NCBI GenBank assembly: GCA_902761605.1
Contig: CACWLC010000018.1
Span: 16,041 to 80,040, forward strand
DNA: 64,000 nucleotides
Direction of reading: 5' to 3'
Origin: an uncultured Prevotellaceae bacterium
GTDB taxonomy: Bacteria; Bacteroidota; Bacteroidia; Bacteroidales; Bacteroidaceae
This document shows, piece by piece, positions 1-7,395 of the stretch. The notes below the pieces were generated by a model. The model made no database searches. It was not told the origin of the DNA and worked only from the letters and a program-made list of their open reading frames with translations. Each line of letters opens with the position of its first letter. Position 1 is the stretch's first letter. The position numbers were made by a program, and so were the translations under genes.

Positions 1-44
1 CTCTCGACAAAGATTTGAAGAAATTTACAATAGATCTGAAATAA
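1..44 (+). CDS. C-terminal end of an unidentified CDS (partial)
   Basis: A frame open from the window edge ends with TAA at 42-44 and reads LDKDLKKFTIDLK at its end. It is followed at once by a strong terminator hairpin, which supports a real gene end. Too little is present to assign a family. Confidence 0.4.
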   Translation, partial: LDKDLKKFTIDLK

Positions 45-47
45 GAA

Positions 48-72
48 AAATCCCCCAAGCTCTGGGGGATTT
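48..72. terminator. bidirectional intrinsic terminator
   Basis: A perfect 9-bp stem (AAATCCCCC / GGGGGATTT) with a 7-nt loop. A T-rich run follows on the + strand and a T-rich run also follows on the - strand. It sits between two convergent gene ends. Confidence 0.8.
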
Positions 73-73
73 C

Positions 74-1207
74 TTATTTTATTTCTTTTTTATAACATCT
101 GTGTCTGCGATGGTTTCTGGACTCTAAGTACTGCCATTGTGATAGCACACCCATATTCGACTCCATCTGTGGTCCTGTCTCTGCCCAGGTGAAGCCATAG
201 CGCTGGAACTGACGTATCAGATCGTCGAAGATAAGAGCATTGGCTCCCTTGGGGCGATAGTCTGGCAATACGCCTATCAGCAGAAGGTCTACCGTGTCGG
301 TCTTATGCCATTTCAGTGTCTTCAGCAGATGCCACCATCCGAAAGGCAGCATCCGGCCGTCGCGCGTCTTCTGCAAGGCTCTGGAGAAAGAGGGAAACGT
401 GATGCCGAAGCCCACCATGTTGTTGCCGTCCATGATAGCCGTCACAAGGTTAAGGTCGGCTATCTTGATATAGTCGTTTACGAGTTTGTCTATCTGTTTC
501 TGCGACAACTCTGAGAATCCATAGAGATCCTTATACGTGGCATTCAGAAGATGGAACACCTGACGCCCGAAGCCCTCATCTACAAGTTCCTTGCGCGTGA
601 ACTTATGCACCCTCAGACCGTAGCGTTTCTTCACCATATCTGTCAGCTTACAGAACTTATCGGGCACCACTTCTGGTACCCTTACCTTCATCTCAAGATA
701 GTCGTTGTCTTTTGCGAAGCCCTCTATGCGCTCCATGTGCTGGGGATAATAGGGGTAGTTGTAGTTGATATACATAGTGGCCAGCTCCTCAAAACCATCT
801 ACGAGCATACCCTCACGATCTGTATCTATGAATCCCATGGGCCCCACAATCTCAGTCATGCCTTTCTCCTGTCCCCAGTCTTCTACTGCTTTCAATAATG
901 CTGTAGACACTTCGATATCATCGATGAAGTCAAACCATCCGAAACGTACCTGGCGCCTGTCCCATCTCTCGTTGGCTCGATTGTTGATGATGCCGGCCAC
1001 ACGCCCCACCACCTTACCATCCTTAAAAGCAAGGAAATACTTGGCATCGCAACATTCGAACGAGGGGTTCTTGTCGCGACTCAGTGTAGCCACTTCATCA
1101 AAATATAGAAAGGGAACAGCATATTGGCTGCCGCGATATAAGTCGTAGTAGAACTGAAGAAATTGCTTCAGGTCATTGTCTGATTTAACTTCTCTGATCT
1201 CAATCAT
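74..1207 (-). CDS. GNAT-superfamily-like acetyltransferase, 377 aa
   Basis: The protein begins MIEIREVKSDND and has the look of the YghO-like Bacteroidetes family in the N-acetyltransferase superfamily: an N-terminal segment with a KYFLAFKDGKVVGRVAGI strand pattern typical of GNAT folds, and a C-terminal LLLIGVLPDYRPKGANAL segment resembling an acetyl-CoA binding loop. Substrate is unknown. I chose the ATG at 1207 and not a longer reading because the -7 promoter box TAATTTTGC lies only 4 nt upstream, so the transcript probably starts almost at this codon. The gene stands alone and ends at the bidirectional terminator. Family assignment is by eye; moderately sure of GNAT-like, not of function. 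Confidence 0.75.
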   Translation of the reverse strand: MIEIREVKSDNDLKQFLQFYYDLYRGSQYAVPFLYFDEVATLSRDKNPSFECCDAKYFLAFKDGKVVGRVAGIINNRANERWDRRQVRFGWFDFIDDIEVSTALLKAVEDWGQEKGMTEIVGPMGFIDTDREGMLVDGFEELATMYINYNYPYYPQHMERIEGFAKDNDYLEMKVRVPEVVPDKFCKLTDMVKKRYGLRVHKFTRKELVDEGFGRQVFHLLNATYKDLYGFSELSQKQIDKLVNDYIKIADLNLVTAIMDGNNMVGFGITFPSFSRALQKTRDGRMLPFGWWHLLKTLKWHKTDTVDLLLIGVLPDYRPKGANALIFDDLIRQFQRYGFTWAETGPQMESNMGVLSQWQYLESRNHRRHRCYKKEIK

Positions 1208-1211
1208 CGGT

Positions 1212-1220
1212 GCAAAATTA
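1212..1220 (-). promoter_or_regulatory. -7 promoter box of the GNAT-like gene
   Basis: Read on the - strand this is TAATTTTGC, matching the Bacteroidetes -7 consensus TAnnTTTGC. No clear TTTG -33 box at the expected distance. Predicted transcription start is about 3 nt before the ATG. Confidence 0.55.
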
Positions 1221-1280
1221 CAAAAAAAGATGATAATCCATATCTTTTCCGAAGAAAAAAACACCTAACTACCTTAAAAA

Positions 1281-1313
1281 TTTGGCTATATCGTTTTATT
1301 TGCTTACTTTTGC
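1281..1313 (+). promoter_or_regulatory. promoter of the fadD-prfB operon
   Basis: TTTG at 1281-1284, 20-bp spacer, TACTTTTGC at 1305-1313: a complete Bacteroidetes -33/-7 promoter. It fixes the downstream start, because any longer reading frame would begin inside the promoter. Confidence 0.8.
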
Positions 1314-1332
1314 AGCGCGAAAACAAATACAG

Positions 1333-3147
1333 ATGCGTATGCAGACAAACAGTCATTTATCTCGTTTGATACACGACCAGGCAAAGAAGTATGGTGACCG
1401 CGAAGTGCTCATCTATAAGGATTTCGGGGGCAAGGAGTGGAAGTCGATGTCGTGGAACCAGTTCTCGGAAAAGGTAAAGCAGGTGTCGAATGCGATGCTC
1501 AACCTCGGCATAAAGGTACAGGAGAACGTGGGAGTATTCTCTCAGAACTCCGTACAGTATCTGATGTGCGACTTCGGAGCGTGGGGCATCCGTGCCGTAA
1601 CGATACCTTTCTATGCCACCAGCAGCGAGCAGCAGATACAGTTCATGGTGAGCGATGCGAAGGTAAGATTTCTCTTCGTGGGAGAACAGGACCAGTATGA
1701 CAAGGCCCGTCGTGTAGTGTCTATGTGTCAGACACTTGAGCGTATCATTGTATTCGATAAGGACGTACGTATCTCATCGCACGATCCCAATGCGATGTAT
1801 TTCGATGATTTCCTGAAGCTCGGTGAGAATTTCCCGCGTCAGGCAGAGGTGGATACACTCCAGTCGCAGGCATCGATGGACGATATCGCGAACATATTAT
1901 ATACTTCCGGTACCACAGGCGACTCAAAGGGCGTTATCCTCACATGCGGACAGTATCACGCTGCATTCGAGGCCAACAACAAGTGTGTGCCTGTAGGCGA
2001 GAATGATCGTGTGCTTAACTTTCTGCCCTTCACCCATATCTTTGAGAAAGGTTGGAAGATACTCTGTCTCACCGAGGGAGCACGACTTATCGTAAACACC
2101 TATCCTCAGGAAGTGCAGCAGTCAATGAAGGAGACTCATCCTACATGTATGTCGTCTGTTCCCCGTTTCTGGGAGAAGGTGTATATGGGAGTCCTCGAAC
2201 AGATAGAGAGTGCAAATTCCGCCAAGCGTGCGCTGTTTAATCATGCCCTGAAGGTTGGTAAGAAACATAATATCGACTATATCTCCAAAGGTAAGCGACC
2301 TCCTTTGGCACTGCATCTGGAGTATGAGATGATCAATAAGACTATCTTCTCTCTTGTGCGTAAGGAACTGGGACTCGAGAATGCCCATTTCTTCCCAACG
2401 GCAGGTGCTACTGTAAATCCTAAGGTAGAGGAGTTTGTGCATGCCATAGGAATAAACATGATTGTGGGCTATGGTCTTACGGAGAGTCTGGCCACTGTTA
2501 GCTGTAACCACCTTGGCGAGCCTTATACCGTTGGTGGTGTGGGTATCCCCATCGAGGGTATAGAGATAAAGATCAGTGATGAGGGCGAGGTACTTCTCAA
2601 GGGGCCAACCATCACCAAAGGTTATTATAATCGTGCTGACCTCACTGAGGCGGCATTTACAGAGGATGGTTTCTTTAAGACAGGTGATTCAGGCTATCTG
2701 AAGGGTGGCGAGCTCTTCCTTAAGGAGCGTATCAAGGATCTCTATAAGACTTCCAACGGAAAGTATATCGCACCTCAGATGATTGAGTCGAAGCTTCTTG
2801 TGGATAAGTATATAGACCAGATATGCATCATCGCAGACCAGCGTAAGTTCGTGTCGGCGCTCATCATACCGGTTTATCCTCTCCTTGAGGAGTATGCCCG
2901 TGAGCACCATATCGAGTTTAAGGACAGAGACGAACTCTGTGCCAACCAACAGATCAACGATATGATGAAGGAGCGTATCGACACCCTCCAGCAGCAGCTT
3001 GCACATTACGAGCAGATAAAGCGTTTCACGCTGTTGCCTCACCATTTCTCTATGGAGCGCGGCGAACTCACCAACACACTGAAGATCAAGCGTCGTGTGC
3101 TGAATGTGAACTACGCTAAGGAAATTGATAAGATGTACGAGGAATAA
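1333..3147 (+). CDS. fadD: long-chain fatty acid--CoA ligase (AMP-binding), 604 aa
   Basis: An acyl-CoA synthetase of the ANL superfamily, predicted to activate fatty acids to acyl-CoA through an acyl-adenylate. The AMP-binding P-loop-like motif YTSGTTGDSKGV is around residue 195; YGLTES and the KTGDSG and KERIKDLYKTSNGKYI motifs of the hinge and C-terminal domain are all present, so the enzyme looks complete. Length fits bacterial FACS proteins of about 600 aa. The start at 1333 (or 1339, MQTNSH) lies 18 nt downstream of the predicted transcription start. Its TAA abuts the ATG of prfB with no gap, so the two are co-transcribed. The symbol is by family; the chain-length preference is unknown. 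Confidence 0.9.
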   Translation: MRMQTNSHLSRLIHDQAKKYGDREVLIYKDFGGKEWKSMSWNQFSEKVKQVSNAMLNLGIKVQENVGVFSQNSVQYLMCDFGAWGIRAVTIPFYATSSEQQIQFMVSDAKVRFLFVGEQDQYDKARRVVSMCQTLERIIVFDKDVRISSHDPNAMYFDDFLKLGENFPRQAEVDTLQSQASMDDIANILYTSGTTGDSKGVILTCGQYHAAFEANNKCVPVGENDRVLNFLPFTHIFEKGWKILCLTEGARLIVNTYPQEVQQSMKETHPTCMSSVPRFWEKVYMGVLEQIESANSAKRALFNHALKVGKKHNIDYISKGKRPPLALHLEYEMINKTIFSLVRKELGLENAHFFPTAGATVNPKVEEFVHAIGINMIVGYGLTESLATVSCNHLGEPYTVGGVGIPIEGIEIKISDEGEVLLKGPTITKGYYNRADLTEAAFTEDGFFKTGDSGYLKGGELFLKERIKDLYKTSNGKYIAPQMIESKLLVDKYIDQICIIADQRKFVSALIIPVYPLLEEYAREHHIEFKDRDELCANQQINDMMKERIDTLQQQLAHYEQIKRFTLLPHHFSMERGELTNTLKIKRRVLNVNYAKEIDKMYEE

Positions 3148-4269
3148 ATGATAACAAACGACCAGTTAAAAGATGTTTTGGAGAGGGCTGATGCGTTGCA
3201 TCGCTATCTCGAGATAGATAAGAAAAAGATGGAGTACGAAGAGGAAGACCTTCGTACTCAGGCTCCTGACTTCTGGGAAGACCGTCAGCGCGCCGAAGAG
3301 CAGATGAAGAAAGTGAAAGGCATCAAGAAATGGCTCGACGATTATAAGGAGGTTCGTACCCTTGCCGACGAGTTGCAGTTGGCCTTTGACTTCTTCAAGG
3401 ATGAGATGGTGACGGAAGAAGAGGTTGATGATACATATCAGAAAGCCATCAAGGCTATTGAAGACCTCGAGTTGAAGAATATGCTCCGTCAGAAGGAAGA
3501 CCCAATGGAAGCTGTGCTTAAGATCAACAGCGGTGCTGGTGGTACAGAGGCACAGGACTGGGCTTCGATGCTTATGCGTATGTATATGCGCTGGGCTGAG
3601 GCTCATGGATACAAGGTTACTATCTCTAACCTCCTCGATGGTGATGAGGCTGGTATTAAGAGCGTTACGATGCAGATTGAGGGTGGTGAGTTTGCTTATG
3701 GCTACCTTAAGTCTGAGAATGGTGTGCATCGTCTGGTGCGTGTGTCTCCTTTCAATGCCCAGGGTAAGCGTATGACATCGTTTGCCTCTGTGTTCGTCTC
3801 TCCGCTTGTCGATGATACCATTGAGGTATATGTAGACCCAGCGAAACTCTCGTGGGACACCTTCCGTAGCTCTGGAGCAGGAGGACAGAACGTCAACAAG
3901 GTGGAGTCGGGTGTACGTCTGCGCTACTGGTATACCGACCCTGACACAGGCGAGGAAGAGGAGATCCTCATTGAGAATACCGAGACTCGTGACCAGCCTA
4001 AGAACAAGGAACGTGCAATGACCCTTCTGAAATCACAACTCTACGACCGCGCCATGAAGAAACGTCTTGAAGCTCAGGCAAAGATCGAGGCTGGCAAGAA
4101 GAAGATAGAGTGGGGTAGTCAGATACGTTCTTATGTCTTCGATGATCGTCGTGTGAAAGATCATCGCACCAACTATCAGACCACAGATGTCGATGCCGTT
4201 ATGAACGGAAAGATCGATGACTTCATTAAGGCATATCTTATGGAGTTCCCTGTCAATGATGAAGAATAA
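3148..4269 (+). CDS. prfB: peptide chain release factor 2
   Basis: RF2 recognises UGA and UAA stops and triggers peptide release on the ribosome. The GGQ motif (GAGGQNVNKVE) and the tripeptide anticodon SPF (VRVSPFNAQ) are both visible, with the VHRL segment before it. Length, 373 aa, is usual. In many bacteria an in-frame UGA near codon 26 makes RF2 synthesis depend on a +1 frameshift; here the equivalent stretch (ALHRYLEIDKK) is read straight through with no UGA, so this autoregulation is absent. The ATG directly follows the stop of the acyl-CoA ligase gene, and a small membrane protein and a CYTH protein follow in the same direction. Confidence 0.97.
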   Translation: MITNDQLKDVLERADALHRYLEIDKKKMEYEEEDLRTQAPDFWEDRQRAEEQMKKVKGIKKWLDDYKEVRTLADELQLAFDFFKDEMVTEEEVDDTYQKAIKAIEDLELKNMLRQKEDPMEAVLKINSGAGGTEAQDWASMLMRMYMRWAEAHGYKVTISNLLDGDEAGIKSVTMQIEGGEFAYGYLKSENGVHRLVRVSPFNAQGKRMTSFASVFVSPLVDDTIEVYVDPAKLSWDTFRSSGAGGQNVNKVESGVRLRYWYTDPDTGEEEEILIENTETRDQPKNKERAMTLLKSQLYDRAMKKRLEAQAKIEAGKKKIEWGSQIRSYVFDDRRVKDHRTNYQTTDVDAVMNGKIDDFIKAYLMEFPVNDEE

Positions 4270-4300
4270 GTAATATCAACAAAATAAAAGACTAAAAATT

Positions 4301-4459
4301 ATGGCACAGATTGCAAGAGCATCAAAAAGCACCCAGAAGAAGGTCGCTTATGAGAAAAAGGTAGAAGACAAAGGAAAGAAAGTGGTTAACTGGATCTTCG
4401 GTGTACTGGTCCTGTTAGCCATCGCATTCGTTGCTTATTCAGTGTTTATCGTTAGCTGA
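4301..4459 (+). CDS. small single-pass membrane protein, 52 aa
   Basis: A short gene starting MAQIARASKSTQ and ending in TGA at 4457-4459. The first about 28 residues are lysine-rich and polar; residues about 30-50 (WIFGVLVLLAIAFVAYSVFI) form one hydrophobic helix, giving a tail-anchored-like, N-in topology. It lies 31 nt after prfB and overlaps the next ATG (TGATG), which strongly suggests translational coupling and a real gene. No family recognised and no function can be inferred beyond membrane location. Confidence 0.8.
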   Translation: MAQIARASKSTQKKVAYEKKVEDKGKKVVNWIFGVLVLLAIAFVAYSVFIVS

Positions 4460-4947
4460 TGGCTCACGGTTCTGAATTAGAGATAGAACGCAAGTTCCTG
4501 GTTGTCGGCGACAGCTATAAGCAAGAGGCTTACGATAGCAGCCGCATCCGTCAAGGTTATATCTGCAGTAGTCGCGGACGTACTGTCAGGGTACGCATCC
4601 GTGACTCCCGCGGATATCTGACCATCAAGGGCCCTTCAGCGAATGGAGGCCTTGCCAGATATGAGTTTGAGAAGGAGATAACACTCTCAGAGGCAGAGAA
4701 TCTTATGAAACTCTGTGAGCCAGGTATGATCGACAAGACCCGTTACCTTGTTAAGAGCGGAAAACACATATTCGAGGTGGATGAGTTTTATGGTGAGAAT
4801 GAGGGTCTCGTGATGGCTGAGGTAGAGCTCGCCTACGAAGACGAACCCTACGAGAAACCATCGTTCATAGGTAAGGAGGTAACAGGTGATCGCCGTTACT
4901 ATAACTCGCAACTCAAGGAGCACCCTTATACTACTTGGGAGAAATAG
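4459..4947 (+). CDS. CYTH domain protein (triphosphate tunnel metalloenzyme family), 162 aa
   Basis: The N-terminal ELEIERKFLV is the ExExK signature of CYTH/triphosphate tunnel enzymes, followed by alternating basic and acidic strands (TVRVRIRDSRGYLTIKG, RYEFEKEI, FEVDEFYGENEG, MAEVEL) that line the tunnel. Family members hydrolyse inorganic tripolyphosphate or other triphosphates, or act as class IV adenylate cyclases; the short bacterial forms like this one are most often triphosphatases. The full domain is present. It is the last gene of the fadD-prfB operon and its start overlaps the stop of the small membrane protein. Confidence 0.88.
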   Translation: MAHGSELEIERKFLVVGDSYKQEAYDSSRIRQGYICSSRGRTVRVRIRDSRGYLTIKGPSANGGLARYEFEKEITLSEAENLMKLCEPGMIDKTRYLVKSGKHIFEVDEFYGENEGLVMAEVELAYEDEPYEKPSFIGKEVTGDRRYYNSQLKEHPYTTWEK

Positions 4948-4949
4948 GT

Positions 4950-5342
4950 TTATTTCTTCCTTATTGCTGTAGCTGCAAATCCGATTATACCTATAAGTGT
5001 ACATCCTGTGGCATTTGCCGCAAAATCCAGCCAGTCGCCATTACGGTGACCAAAGGTACAGTATGCCTGTAACAGTTCCAGCACTCCGCCCATGATTACT
5101 GGGGCCAGCCAGGCCCATAAGAGCAGTTTCTTATAGTCATATTGCTTGTGCTTGAAGAAATATTCAAGCCAAATAACCATACATGTGCCTCCATACATCA
5201 CGATATGCACCCACTTGTCGATAAACTCCACATCATCGAGAGGTGTCTCTGGGAAAAACGGCACCAGTGAGAGTGTCCATACCAGTGCGATACATATCAT
5301 CGAGAACGGATAATTCCTTATGAAATTGCGCAAAATACTCAT
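4950..5342 (-). CDS. VanZ-like membrane protein, 130 aa
   Basis: A small integral membrane protein with about four hydrophobic helices. The pattern IDKWVHIVMYGG in the second helix and LELLQAYCTFGHRNGDWLDFAANATG near the end match the VanZ-like family, in which conserved DKxxH and RxxDxxDxxxN motifs are seen. VanZ proteins have been linked to low-level teicoplanin resistance, but most members have no known role. It converges on the CYTH gene with only 2 nt between stops. Confidence 0.85.
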   Translation of the reverse strand: MSILRNFIRNYPFSMICIALVWTLSLVPFFPETPLDDVEFIDKWVHIVMYGGTCMVIWLEYFFKHKQYDYKKLLLWAWLAPVIMGGVLELLQAYCTFGHRNGDWLDFAANATGCTLIGIIGFAATAIRKK

Positions 5343-5361
5343 GCTTATCTCTATTTTTGCT

Positions 5362-5370
5362 GCAAAATTA
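5362..5370 (-). promoter_or_regulatory. -7 promoter box of the VanZ-like gene
   Basis: Reads TAATTTTGC on the - strand, 19 nt before the ATG. No good TTTG at the -33 distance, so the promoter may be weak or assisted. Confidence 0.5.
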
Positions 5371-5392
5371 TAAAAAAATCTTTGTTATCGAT

Positions 5393-5408
5393 TCTCAATT
5401 CTCAATTA
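5393..5408. repeat. short-period spacer repeat (ATTCTCA)
   Basis: Two and a half copies of ATTCTCA in the spacer between the VanZ-like gene and the amidase remnant. One of several short-period repeat families found in the spacers of this window. Confidence 0.5.
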
Positions 5409-5460
5409 TTTTGTATTTGATACAATTTAAGCCACACTATAGATACTGCTACCATCAAAA

Positions 5461-5486
5461 AGAGACCCAGATAGCTCTGAGTCTCT
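5461..5486 (-). terminator. intrinsic terminator of the amidase remnant
   Basis: On the - strand an 11-bp stem (AGAGACTCAGA / TCTGGGTCTCT, one G-T pair) with a 4-nt loop is followed by TTTTTG. It is located just after the stop of the amidase remnant and has outlived the gene. Confidence 0.7.
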
Positions 5487-5505
5487 TCCTTCTTGGGGGA
5501 TTATA

Positions 5506-5745
5506 TTACTCCGGCTGCAGATCAGCATACTCATGCACTACATCCTTGATGCACGGACAATCCTTCAGCGGGTTGAGGTCATCATGACCTATTATTATCG
5601 CACGCGGATAGCGCTGGTGCAATTCTTCAAGTAAACGTCTCATGGATGCCTTCTGAGCCTCGGTGCGGGTATCGTCGGGTTGACCTCTGATATTGAGCCC
5701 TACCTCGTAGCAGATGCCTATCGGCGCACCCGCATATACTACCAT
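5506..5745 (-). pseudogene. truncated N-acetylmuramoyl-L-alanine amidase (C-terminal part only)
   Basis: The readable 79 residues match the last half of a T7-lysozyme/PGRP-type amidase: IGICYEVGL, then PDDTRTEAQKASMRRLLEELHQRYPRA in shorter blocks, then IIGHDDL and CPC, where H and C would be zinc-site residues. The N-terminal half with the first zinc histidine is missing, and no frame upstream supplies it. A full enzyme of this class is about 150 aa. It is therefore most likely a dead remnant, cut at about 5745-5760, while its terminator is intact. The start codon given is only the first available ATG. Confidence 0.7.
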
Positions 5746-5763
5746 CAGGACAGGAGCGCGGTG

Positions 5764-5883
5764 AGCATCATCGGTTCAGAAAACGTGCAGGAGCTCATCA
5801 GTTATGACATGCCGGAAACATGGCTCCGCTTCCCGATGCATATGGGCGATAGCGTCTGCGGATACTTCAACGGCACCTGTTGA
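5764..5883 (+). pseudogene. possible gene remnant on the opposite strand to the amidase remnant
   Basis: A + strand frame reads ENVQELISYDMPETWLRFP and continues MHMGDSVCGYFNGTC before TGA at 5881-5883. It has the composition of a genuine secreted Bacteroidetes protein, not of random DNA, and reminds me of the conserved region of large secreted proteins near RHS-like genes, but this is recollection only. No start or continuation is visible. It abuts the cut end of the amidase remnant, so this is probably a rearrangement junction. Confidence 0.35.
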
Positions 5884-5967
5884 CTCGAACACCAGGAGCA
5901 GGTAGTTGCCATCATTCTCAGCTAAAAGAGGCAGAAATTGTCCATCAGTTAAAAAACAATGCAATTT

Positions 5968-6000
5968 CTTGCTGATATCAGCAAAAAGTTGTAATTTTGC
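5968..6000 (+). promoter_or_regulatory. promoter of the NSS transporter pair with an embedded 16-bp palindrome
   Basis: The -7 box TAATTTTGC is at 5992-6000. Twenty base pairs upstream, CTTG at 5968-5971 takes the -33 place. The perfect palindrome TTGCTGATATCAGCAA occupies 5969-5984, overlapping the -33 element and the spacer, where a bound dimeric repressor would block the polymerase. Promoter is likely; the operator role is inference. Confidence 0.55.
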
Positions 6001-6009
6001 AGGCAAAAT

Positions 6010-7395
6010 ATGAGACAACAGCAAATGGCTAAACTGGAAAGAGCGAGTTTTGGAAGTAAACTGGGTATCATCCTGGCCACAGCAGGTTCTGCAGTGGGAC
6101 TGGGTAATGTTTGGAGATTTCCTTACATGACAGGTCAGAACGGAGGTGCAGTGTTTATCATGATATACATCGGTTGTGTGCTCCTCCTTGGCATACCGTG
6201 CATGATCAGCGAGTTTATCATCGGGCGCCATGCTCAGGCGAACACTGCGAGGGCTTTCAGAAAGATTGGTGGACGTAATCCCCTGTCGTTTATAGGATAT
6301 ATGAGTGTACTCACTGGATTCCTTATCACAGGGTATTACGCTGTGGTGTCTGGATGGTGCCTGCAGTATATTGGAACTTCACTAATAGGCGGCATCCAAG
6401 GCGGTACACCTGATCTCTATGCAAATTACTTCACATCATTTATGCAAGATCCCGTGAAACCGGTCTTTTGGACATTCGTTGTACTGGGAATAACCTTCCT
6501 TGTTGTGGTTCATGGCGTGCGTGATGGTATCGAGAAAGCCTCGAAACTGATGATGCCGATACTCTTTATCCTGCTTCTGGTGATTGTGGTGGCATCGTGT
6601 ATGTTGCCTAACGCTTATAAGGGTATTGAGTTCCTCTTCAAGCCTGATTTTACAATGATCAACGGTGATGTGTTCCTCTCGGCCCTTGGACAGGCATTCT
6701 ATTCGATGAGCATCGCTATGGGGTGTATCTGCACCTATGCCAGCTATTTTTCAAAGCAGACGAACCTCACCACTTCTGCTGTACAGATAGGTCTTATCGA
6801 TACCTTTATTGCAGTGTTGGCAGGACTGATGATCTTCCCTGCGGCATTCTCCGTAGGCGTGCAACCGGATAGTGGTCCATCACTGATATTCATCACCTTG
6901 CCTAATGTGTTCCAGCAGGCTTTCGGTTCTGTTCCTGTGCTCTGTTACGTCATCTCCCTGACATTCTTCACACTCTTGTCGATGGCTGCTCTGACATCCC
7001 TGATATCTCTCCACGAGGTGAGCACGGCCTTCTTCCAGGAGGAGTTTCATATTACTCGTCGCAAGGCTGCTGTTATTGTCACTGCTACTTGTTTCCTCAT
7101 GGGTGCTATATGCTCGTTGTCACTGGGTCCTTCAGGTTCAGTGTTCCATGTTTTCGAGAAACCGCTGTTTGACGTCTTCGACTTCGTAACAGGGCAGATA
7201 TTCCTTCCAGTGGTGGGATTCCTGACATGTATACTTATTGGCTGGTTTGTGCCTCATAAACTTGTGCGCGATGAGTTTACTAACAACGGTACACTACGTG
7301 TGGTACATTTCTTCCATGTATATATCTTCCTTATTAAGTATATCTGCCCTCTGTGTATCCTTTGGATCTTCCTCCATCAGCTTGGGCTGATTTAA
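6010..7395 (+). CDS. sodium-dependent NSS-family transporter, 461 aa (first of a tandem pair)
   Basis: A neurotransmitter:sodium symporter, predicted to import an amino acid or related solute with Na+. The hallmark TM1 unwound segment is clear (AGSAVGLGNVWRFPYMTGQNGG), and TM6-8 motifs (ALGQAFYSMSIAMGCICTYASY, GLMIFPAAFSVG, GPSLIFITLPNVF) are complete. About 11-12 membrane helices. The start could be 6010 (MRQQQMAKLE) or 6025 (MAKLERASFG); the second aligns better with the paralogue. The predicted transcription start is near 6002. Co-transcribed with the paralogue, which starts one base after this stop. Substrate cannot be told. Confidence 0.93.
   Translation: MRQQQMAKLERASFGSKLGIILATAGSAVGLGNVWRFPYMTGQNGGAVFIMIYIGCVLLLGIPCMISEFIIGRHAQANTARAFRKIGGRNPLSFIGYMSVLTGFLITGYYAVVSGWCLQYIGTSLIGGIQGGTPDLYANYFTSFMQDPVKPVFWTFVVLGITFLVVVHGVRDGIEKASKLMMPILFILLLVIVVASCMLPNAYKGIEFLFKPDFTMINGDVFLSALGQAFYSMSIAMGCICTYASYFSKQTNLTTSAVQIGLIDTFIAVLAGLMIFPAAFSVGVQPDSGPSLIFITLPNVFQQAFGSVPVLCYVISLTFFTLLSMAALTSLISLHEVSTAFFQEEFHITRRKAAVIVTATCFLMGAICSLSLGPSGSVFHVFEKPLFDVFDFVTGQIFLPVVGFLTCILIGWFVPHKLVRDEFTNNGTLRVVHFFHVYIFLIKYICPLCILWIFLHQLGLI

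Noticed and set aside
1282-1332. Longer N-terminus for the acyl-CoA ligase
   Set aside because: The extra codons overlap the -33/-7 promoter and are not typical of the family.
5776-6231. Long - strand frame opposite the first NSS transporter
   Set aside because: Antisense to a clear transporter gene, with composition unlike the real genes; only its far end falls in the debris zone.
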